From positions 1 to 12,332 of the forward strand of contig CAYLZW010000175.1 in the NCBI GenBank assembly GCA_964388085.1: 12,332 bases of DNA. Reading direction: 5' to 3'. The first letter of the stretch is position 1, and every line of letters begins with the position of its first letter. Source of the DNA: CAYLZW01 sp964388085. GTDB taxonomy: Bacteria > Myxococcota > UBA727 > CAYLZW01. The notes below the pieces were generated by a model that saw only the letters and a program-made list of their open reading frames with translations, was not told the DNA's origin and did not search any database. Below, in pieces: positions 7,205 to 11,662 of the stretch. The translations under genes and the position numbers were made by a program.

Positions 7205-7665
7205 CGCATATGCTCCTTCACGAGGCGCTGATTTCTCTTCAGCGAGTCCATCGTGCGATCGGGTGTCAGGTGGCTCGGCTCCACGTCCTTCTTGCCGGCC
7301 GCGAACAAAATGCCGCCGGCGACGAGCAGCAGCGCGCTCACGATCAGCGCCGATAGCCACAGCGGCATCCAGATGGCGAGCAACCACATGGCCGCCGCGC
7401 ACAATCCGAGCACGCCGGCGAAGACGAGCCCGCCCGCCGCGGCGAGGTAGCCCGCGCCGCGCCTTAGCTCCGTCGCCTTCTCGCTGAGCTCCGCGCGCGC
7501 CAGATCGATCTCCTGGCGCATGAGCAGCCGGCCGTCGCGCACGAGGTCCTTCAGCTGCCCCTTCACCGTCCCCGGTGGCGTGAACGCGGGCTCTCCCTCG
7601 ACGTAGGAGGGAGGCGGCGTGGTCTCGTAAGCGCGATTCGTATCTCCATTAGCTCTCGGTTCCAT
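7201..7665 (-). CDS. YqjE-like / phage-holin-3-6 family two-TM membrane protein (DUF1469)
   Basis: 154 residues. A disordered N-terminus precedes VKGQLKDLVRDGRLLMRQEI and DLARAELSEKATELRRGAG, the amphipathic helix diagnostic of the YqjE/Phage_holin_3_6 family (L-x-R-x-E-x-x-L-A-x-x-E-x). Two adjacent membrane helices follow, near residues 72-96 and 100-122, then a short charged tail. Despite the family name these are chromosomal inner-membrane stress proteins, not lysis holins. The start at ATG 7663-7665 is chosen because a near-perfect AAGGAGGT sits seven bases upstream; a longer reading to 7707 lacks this. Its start lies 17 bases inside the preceding DUF883-like gene and its stop overlaps the next start (ATGA), giving a tightly coupled trio as in the E. 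coli yqjD-yqjE arrangement. Confidence 0.88.
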   Translation of the reverse strand: MEPRANGDTNRAYETTPPPSYVEGEPAFTPPGTVKGQLKDLVRDGRLLMRQEIDLARAELSEKATELRRGAGYLAAAGGLVFAGVLGLCAAAMWLLAIWMPLWLSALIVSALLLVAGGILFAAGKKDVEPSHLTPDRTMDSLKRNQRLVKEHMR

Positions 7666-8260
7666 CTCCGAACCTCCTTCCTGTGTCCTCCACCCGCGCG
7701 GACTCACCGATGGGAGAGACGCCGGGCGCCATGCCTTCGTAGCTGGTCGTCGCCGTGTCGATGGGAGGCTCGCTGACGATGGGCTCGCGCGCCTCCGTGC
7801 TGTGGGTCCTGTAGCCGGTGTGCTTGTCTTCGTCGTCGTGCACGCGGCTGCTCGAGCTCTTCAGGAAGCGCGAGAGCACGAGCCCGAGCACGGCGGCGCC
7901 GCCGATGACGACGGCCGGGTTCTCGCGCGCGTACTCGCGCACATCGTCGACCACGGTGTTGAAGTCGCGCTCCCGCACATTGTCGCTCAAGCGACGGATG
8001 CGCTCGGCGGCCTCGCGGGTGTAGCTGGCGAGCCGCGGCTGGCCGTCCTCGTCGAACGAGCCGGCGCCCGCCTCGAACGCGTTCGCGACAGACTGAATCT
8101 GCCTCGACGCCACGTCTCGCTGCTCGTGAAACGCGCTGGCGCTCCGGTCCTTGACCTCGTCTCCGAGGCGCGACAGCTCTTGCTTTGCGCCCTCGGCGGC
8201 GCCGCGGAGGGCGTCACCGGTGCGCCCCTCGCGAGCGGGTTCCATGCCTGCCTTGTCCAT
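7649..8260 (-). CDS. DUF883 (ElaB/YqjD)-like C-tail-anchored protein
   Basis: 203 residues from ATG 8258-8260, which has AGGAGG eight bases upstream. The N-terminal ~110 residues are a charged amphipathic helix (GAAEGAKQELSRLGDEVKDR, TREAAERIRRLSDNVRERDF) ending with VREYARENPAVVIGGAAVLG, one membrane helix at about 114-132. The helix-then-'ENPAVVIGGAAV' layout is typical of the ElaB/YqjD/DUF883 group, whose E. coli members bind ribosomes at the inner membrane in stationary phase. A long acidic, Ser/Thr-rich tail follows, which is unusual because YqjD ends just after the helix. First gene of the minus-strand operon. In-frame extension upstream to 8461 crosses the promoter and hairpin and is not coding-like. 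Confidence 0.78.
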   Translation of the reverse strand: MDKAGMEPAREGRTGDALRGAAEGAKQELSRLGDEVKDRSASAFHEQRDVASRQIQSVANAFEAGAGSFDEDGQPRLASYTREAAERIRRLSDNVRERDFNTVVDDVREYARENPAVVIGGAAVLGLVLSRFLKSSSSRVHDDEDKHTGYRTHSTEAREPIVSEPPIDTATTSYEGMAPGVSPIGESARVEDTGRRFGDGTES

Positions 8261-8280
8261 GAAGGGCTCCTCCTGAAGAT

Positions 8281-8310
8281 CGCTCGCGAGACCGCTGGGG
8301 ATCGCGAGCG
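8281..8310 (-). promoter_or_regulatory. Leader hairpin between ECF promoter and first operon gene
   Basis: CGCTCGCGA at 8281-8289 and TCGCGAGCG at 8302-8310 form a perfect 9-bp stem with a 12-base loop. It would lie in the 5' leader of the minus-strand transcript, ending six bases before the AGGAGG ribosome site (8269-8274). The position suggests control of mRNA stability or of ribosome access; no riboswitch class is recognised. Confidence 0.5.
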
Positions 8311-8330
8311 AAAGTCCGCTCCGCGGCATT

Positions 8331-8355
8331 GACGACCGCGAATAAAGAACGTTCC
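8331..8355 (-). promoter_or_regulatory. Candidate ECF sigma-factor promoter for the stress operon
   Basis: On the minus strand GGAAC (8355-8351) is followed by exactly 16 bases and CGTC (8334-8331). GGAAC-N16/17-CGTC/CGTT is the known consensus of several extracytoplasmic-function sigma groups. The spacer includes the T-rich GTTCTTTATT, the most AT-rich spot of the region. A start near 8324 would give a leader of roughly 65 bases to ATG 8260, including the hairpin. No sigma gene is in the window, so the cognate factor is unknown. Confidence 0.5.
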
Positions 8356-8493
8356 GGCGTGCACCGGTCGTAAAAGCACTGGTCCGCTGAATGTGCAGCA
8401 AGGCCCGTACCGCGTGCGCTGCAGCGCCGGCACGCGAGCGGCGCCGTCGACGACGTGGCAATTGATCCCGCTCCCGCGCCCCTCAGCACCAAA

Positions 8494-8540
8494 GGAGCAA
8501 GGCCGCCAAGATCCAGCGCGGTCCTTGGCGGCCCTGCTCC
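8494..8540. repeat. Long stem-loop (17-bp arms, one mismatch)
   Basis: Arms 8494-8510 and 8524-8540 (GGAGCA-A-GGCCGCCAAG against CTTGGCGGCC-C-TGCTCC) with a 13-base loop. There is no adjacent T-run on either strand, so a simple intrinsic terminator is unlikely. It lies between the ECF promoter and the palindromic repeat. The 11-mer ATTGATCCCGC occurs on both sides, at 8461-8471 and 8568-8578. Confidence 0.55.
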
Positions 8541-8550
8541 TCAGTTGCTT

Positions 8551-8725
8551 CCCCCCCGACCCCTCCCATTGATCCCGCCTCGCTCGGTCTTTCGCCCGCT
8601 GGCTGCGTTGCGTGCTTGGCACGACCAAAAAGTCGCGCCTCCGCTGCGCCTTGCCAGCGAACGCCTGTGCTTTCGAACAGCAGGCCGCTTCGCGATCATG
8701 GGACCAACGCAAGCGATCGGGGGGG
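8551..8725. repeat. Palindromic dispersed repeat, copy 1
   Basis: The core at 8567-8663 is 97 bases long and matches the core of copy 2 (11379-11475) with 8 substitutions and no gaps, about 92% identity, in the same orientation. The core folds about CGAC-CAAAAA-GTCG (8622-8635), with CGCTGGC on one side pairing GCCAGCG on the other. Outside the core, CCCCCCCGA (8551-8559) pairs with TCGGGGGGG (8717-8725), and TCCCAT/GATC (8564-8574) pairs with GATC/ATGGGA (8694-8703), the 3' arm being longer by 10-20 bases. It ends 29 bases beyond the stop of the acidic gene. MITE-, REP- or structured-RNA-like; no transposase nearby. Confidence 0.65.
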
Positions 8726-8754
8726 TGGTGTGGTGAGGAGCGCTTCGCCGTCCG

Positions 8755-9291
8755 TCAGTCGGGGGGAGAACCGGCCGGCGACGATGGCGAGCGCGCCGTC
8801 CGCTCCTCGGGCGTGGGCTCTCCGTCGCCGCCGCGGATGTCGAGCTCCTTGTCCGTGGCGAGCTCGTCATCGCGCTCGCGGGCCTCTTCGCCGCGCGTCG
8901 GATCGGACTGGGTGATCCCCTCGAGGAAGCGCGCGCCGAGCTCCTCGGGCTGCGCCGTCAGGCGCTCGTGGTTCGGCGGCCCGCTCGGGGTCGGCTGCAC
9001 GTTCGCCTGGCGCTCGAAGTCTCGCAGGTGCGCGTCGTCCGGCACCGGGGTCTCCGCGTACAGCTCATCGCTCGACAGCGTCTCGAGCTCGTCGTCGCCC
9101 TCGTGCAGGTGCAGGGAGTCATCGAGCTCGCCGCGGATCAGCGCCTCTTCCTCGAGCTCCTCGGGGTCCACGCCGGCCTCGGCCGCGAGCTCCTCGGGCG
9201 TGCGCCTCGGTGGCTCGCCGGAGCGCGGCTCGGAGCGGGTGTCACGGCGGCGCCGGGGCGCCCCTTCGTCGTGGGATGTCGTGTGGGCCAT
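8755..9291 (-). CDS. Acidic, low-complexity hypothetical protein
   Basis: 178 residues from ATG 9289-9291; not recognised. The first ~30 residues are basic (PRRRRDTRS), then PPRRTPEELAAEAGVDPEEL and an acidic middle (DDSLHLHEGDDELETLSSDE, YAETPVPDDAHLRDFERQAN), ending in a Pro/Ser/Glu-rich tail. No membrane segment or signal peptide; it looks largely disordered and cytoplasmic. The ribosome site is weak: AGGG only one base before ATG. An in-frame ATG at 9375 would run the frame into the divergent promoter region, so it is less likely. It is divergent from the lipoprotein gene and followed directly by the palindromic repeat. It could belong to the same stress programme as the operon, but nothing shows this. 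Confidence 0.68.
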   Translation of the reverse strand: MAHTTSHDEGAPRRRRDTRSEPRSGEPPRRTPEELAAEAGVDPEELEEEALIRGELDDSLHLHEGDDELETLSSDELYAETPVPDDAHLRDFERQANVQPTPSGPPNHERLTAQPEELGARFLEGITQSDPTRGEEARERDDELATDKELDIRGGDGEPTPEERTARSPSSPAGSPPD

Positions 9292-9369
9292 ACCCTGGTG
9301 TAACGATGGCGCGCGTCTGGTCCCTGGCACCCACAGGCCCTTCGACGCAGTGCACAATCCCCCTTGCAA

Positions 9370-9395
9370 CCACACTGTCCTACATGTAGGTGTGG
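9370..9395. promoter_or_regulatory. Palindromic operator-like site between divergent genes
   Basis: CCTACATGTAGG at 9379-9390 is a perfect 12-bp palindrome. CCACA (9370-9374) and TGTGG (9391-9395) form an outer pair, offset by four bases on the left. It stands in the 142-base gap between the acidic gene (start 9291) and the lipoprotein gene (start 9434), 39 bases before the latter's ATG, where a dimeric regulator could act on both. No convincing -35/-10 pair was found around it. Confidence 0.4.
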
Positions 9396-9433
9396 CCGCG
9401 TCATCCCTGCGCCGTCACCGGCCGGAGCGCACC

Positions 9434-10375
9434 ATGTCCCATCTGCCCGCCCGCCTCCTCCCCTGCCTCGTCGTCGTCACCATGCCGTTCAGCGGCTGCG
9501 GCGGTGAGGCGCCCCCGCTGGCGCCCGTCGACAACGCGCCGCCGGCGAGCGAGCCCATCTCCCTCACCGCCGACTGCGATCCGGACAGCGTCGTCGTCGG
9601 GAAAGGGGGGCCCCGTGTGAGCCGCACAGCGACCCTCACCGTGCGCCACGGGGAGGCCCCGGCCGACCTGCTCCTGTGGATCTCCGGCCCGGACGGCAAG
9701 CAGGCGGGCGAGACCTACGAGAACGGCGGCAAGACCTCGCTCCTGCCGGTGCAGCCCTACCCCGCGAACGCGACCATGACCTGGCACGTGCGCATGTGCG
9801 GCGAGGTCTTCAGCGGCACCTTCCGCACGGGCGAGCTGATGCGCCCGGTCGACGACGCTCGATTCGCGGAGGCCATCATCGGCGAGACGTTCGCGCTCGA
9901 TCTGCGCGTCGGTGACTGGAGCGCTCCCTTCGACGCGCTCGAAGAGTCCCTCGTGTACCAGCTCGGCGGCGCCTTCCTCCTCGACGTGGTCGCGCGTGAC
10001 AACGGCGTCGTCCGCCTCGCGCTCACGGCCGCCGATCCGGACAACGCAGGCGGTTACGAGCGCGACGACAGCGCGCCGGTGCGGGTGTTCGACGCGCCCT
10101 TCGCCGACAACCCCTACGCGTTCCTGACGCTCGAGACGCTCACGCTGCCGGCCAACCGCGGCGTGGTGGTCCTGCGCGACGCGCTCATCGGCGTCGGCTT
10201 CGACGACGAGGGTGTCGCGGACGCCTTCGTGCAGGCGCGCCTCGAGGTCGACGCCGAGACCTGCTCGCTGCTCACGAGCGCCGGCGGGACGTGTGAGCCC
10301 TGTGATACGAGCGCGCACGACGCCGCGTCCTGCGTCGCGCTGACCGTCGACAACCTCTACGGCGTCTCCCTGTGA
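9434..10375 (+). CDS. Secreted lipoprotein, function unknown
   Basis: 313 residues. The N-terminus MSHLPARLLPCLVVVTMPFS then GCGG is a lipoprotein signal with a lipobox FSGC and lipidated Cys at residue 22. A Pro/Ala-rich linker follows, then beta-rich segments (SRTATLTVRHGEAPADLLLW, TMTWHVRMCGEVFSGTFRTG) and a C-terminal part with clustered cysteines (ETCSLLTSAGGTCEPCDTSA then HDAASC), likely disulphide-bonded. This layout is common in lipoproteins of myxobacteria; no enzyme motif is visible. ATG 9434 is chosen because GGAG lies eight bases upstream and the signal peptide begins there; an in-frame extension back to 8612 crosses the repeat and the divergent promoter and is rejected. It ends 21 bases from the convergent membrane-protein gene. 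Confidence 0.82.
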   Translation: MSHLPARLLPCLVVVTMPFSGCGGEAPPLAPVDNAPPASEPISLTADCDPDSVVVGKGGPRVSRTATLTVRHGEAPADLLLWISGPDGKQAGETYENGGKTSLLPVQPYPANATMTWHVRMCGEVFSGTFRTGELMRPVDDARFAEAIIGETFALDLRVGDWSAPFDALEESLVYQLGGAFLLDVVARDNGVVRLALTAADPDNAGGYERDDSAPVRVFDAPFADNPYAFLTLETLTLPANRGVVVLRDALIGVGFDDEGVADAFVQARLEVDAETCSLLTSAGGTCEPCDTSAHDAASCVALTVDNLYGVSL

Positions 10376-10396
10376 GGCGCTGGCGTGGGCGCCGGC

Positions 10397-11293
10397 TCAG
10401 CTCGCCGGCTGTCGCGCCGCGCGAGAGAGCTCGAGCAGCACGGCCGCGTTGACGTCGTCGTGCTCCCGGCCGCCCTCGACGCCGCGGCTCGCCTCGCCCA
10501 GCACATCGCCTACGGGGGGCGGCGGGGTGCGCTGCTGCTCGAAGGCCTCGAGCTGGAGCAGCTGCACTTGCACGCCGTGCGCCTCGCGCAGCGCCACCAT
10601 CTCGCCCGACGTGAACGGGTTGCCGCCGCGGCGCGCCTCGTCCGCGACCGTGCGCGTCAGCCCCGAGACCGTCGGATCGTTTCCCTCGAGGGCCAGCGGG
10701 TGCAGCTCGTCGGTCGGCCGGCTCCAGGTCGCGCGCATCCACGTGCGCAGCCCCGACGGCTCGGCGACGTCGCGCGCGCCGAAGTGAAGCAGGGATTCGT
10801 CCGCCAGCTCCACGGCACCGTCGAGCCAGCGCACGTCGTTCCCCCGCTCCGCGCGCGCGCCATCGAGCCGCAGCGACAAAAACAGGGGCCGCTCGGGGCC
10901 GAGCTCTTCCTCGAGCGCGCGCAAGAAGGGGAGCACGGTGCTCGAGAGCGGCCGCTCCACCGCGCGACGACGCAGCAACACGAACACGCCAACGAGGGCC
11001 GCCCACAGCGCACCACCGAGCGCGGCGCCCCAGAGCCAGTAGCCCGTCTCGTCGAGGTCGAAGGGCGGCCGCAGCCCGAGCGCGAGGCACGCTCCCGTCA
11101 GCACGGCCAGCCCGACGACGCCCACGAGCGCCTGCTTCTGCGCACGCGCCCGCACGTGCTCGTAGCTGCCGATGTCCTCGAGGAGCCAACGCCAGGCGTC
11201 CAGCTGGCGCGCGTCGGCGCCGCGGCCGCCTACGAGCACGCGCTGCTCGTCGGACAGGGTTCCGTATCGGGCGAAGGCTTCTAGGAGGATCAT
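10397..11293 (-). CDS. Two-TM membrane protein, unrecognised
   Basis: 298 residues. A short cytosolic N-terminal helix region (FARYGTLSDEQRVLVGG, DAWRWLLEDIGSYEHVRARA) is followed by two membrane helices near residues 54-74 and 84-107 (VGVVGLAVLTGACLALGL and LWGAALGGALWAALVGVFVL). After RRRAVERP comes a soluble domain of about 180 residues with alternating hydrophobic strands (RPLFLSLRLDGARAERG, DVRWLDGAVELADESLLHFG) and a helical end, then a charged, Pro-containing tail. No motif for enzyme, transport or binding was recognised. GGAG lies six bases before ATG 11293. It is convergent with the lipoprotein gene; copy 2 of the palindromic repeat lies upstream. A membrane-anchored beta-rich domain protein is all that can be inferred. 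Confidence 0.78.
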   Translation of the reverse strand: MILLEAFARYGTLSDEQRVLVGGRGADARQLDAWRWLLEDIGSYEHVRARAQKQALVGVVGLAVLTGACLALGLRPPFDLDETGYWLWGAALGGALWAALVGVFVLLRRRAVERPLSSTVLPFLRALEEELGPERPLFLSLRLDGARAERGNDVRWLDGAVELADESLLHFGARDVAEPSGLRTWMRATWSRPTDELHPLALEGNDPTVSGLTRTVADEARRGGNPFTSGEMVALREAHGVQVQLLQLEAFEQQRTPPPPVGDVLGEASRGVEGGREHDDVNAAVLLELSRAARQPAS

Positions 11294-11352
11294 GCGGGCT
11301 CCCGGACGCTAGCGAAGGCAGAGGCTGCGCGGCTAGGGCCTGCTCCAAAGGG

Positions 11353-11530
11353 ACACGCCCTACCCCCGTGACCACTCGCATTGATGGCGCCTGGCTTGGT
11401 CTTTCGCCCGCTGGCTGCGTTGCGTGCTCGGCACGACCAAGAGGTCGCGCCTCCGCGGCGCCTTGCCAGCGAACGAAATCCTCGGCGCCAGGACACCATC
11501 ACCGCGAACGGTCACGGGGGTAGCGCGTGT
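11353..11530. repeat. Palindromic dispersed repeat, copy 2 (near-symmetric element)
   Basis: Arms 11353-11373 and 11510-11530 are inverted repeats of 21 bp with one mismatch, including a perfect 13-bp TACCCCCGTGACC/GGTCACGGGGGTA (11361-11373, 11510-11522). Pairing continues inwards with TGATGG/CCATCA, CCTGG/CCAGG and CGCTGGC/GCCAGCG to a centre CGACC-AAGA-GGTCG (11434-11447). The whole 178 bp is thus close to one palindrome. The core 11379-11475 matches copy 1 at about 92%. No flanking target-site duplication could be recognised and no transposase is present. It lies between two minus-strand genes, like copy 1. Confidence 0.72.
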
Positions 11531-11601
11531 TCGTTGCGCCCGCGCGCTCAACCCGCGAGGTCCGGCGGACCGAAAACCCGCGGCACACCACGGCCGAGGT
11601 G

Positions 11602-11639
11602 GCGAGAGGCGCGTCCTCGGCCGGGAGCGCGCCTCTCGC
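11602..11639 (-). terminator. Terminator-like stem-loop after the polyampholyte gene
   Basis: Arms 11602-11613 (GCGAGAGGCGCG) and 11628-11639 form a perfect 12-bp stem with a 14-base loop, 24 bases beyond the stop codon at 11663-11665. No U-tract follows on the minus strand, so termination would be of the tract-less kind common in very GC-rich genomes, or the hairpin protects the 3' end. Confidence 0.5.
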
Positions 11640-11662
11640 GTCAGGAACAGACGTTCAGCCGA

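Larger units (their letters stand above)
8261..8754. other. Gene-free intergenic region with promoter, hairpins and palindromic repeat
   Basis: A 494-base stretch without a credible gene on either strand. It contains, from left to right: a ribosome site (8269-8274) and leader hairpin for the minus operon, an ECF-type promoter, a 47-base hairpin, and one copy of a palindromic repeated element. Open frames that cross it do so only because high GC removes stops; their starts lie within repeats and their residue content is Arg/Ser/Ala noise. Confidence 0.7.
11294..11662. other. Gene-free region with palindromic repeat and post-gene hairpin
   Basis: A 369-base stretch without a credible gene. It holds copy 2 of the palindromic repeat and a GC-rich hairpin beyond the stop of the polyampholyte gene. 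The rest (11294-11352 and 11531-11601) shows no clear promoter for the membrane-protein gene. GAACAGACGTTC at 11645-11656 is a small near-palindrome of unclear meaning. Confidence 0.6.

Noticed and set aside
7205..7402. 66-residue N-terminal extension of the DUF3618 protein
   Set aside because: It lies inside the YqjE-like gene. The family signature and ribosome site place the start at 7204.
7201..7665. Phage holin as evidence for a prophage
   Set aside because: The holin-3-6/YqjE family is common in bacterial chromosomes, and no other phage gene is near.
8581..8663. Short protein encoded by the repeat core (frames open in both copies)
   Set aside because: Open frames at this length are expected at this GC; there is no ribosome site and substitutions between copies do not favour synonymous sites in one frame.
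8612..9433. In-frame upstream extension of the lipoprotein gene
   Set aside because: It would cross the palindromic repeat, the antisense of the acidic gene and the divergent promoter. The true start is shown by GGAG plus a signal peptide with lipobox at 9434.
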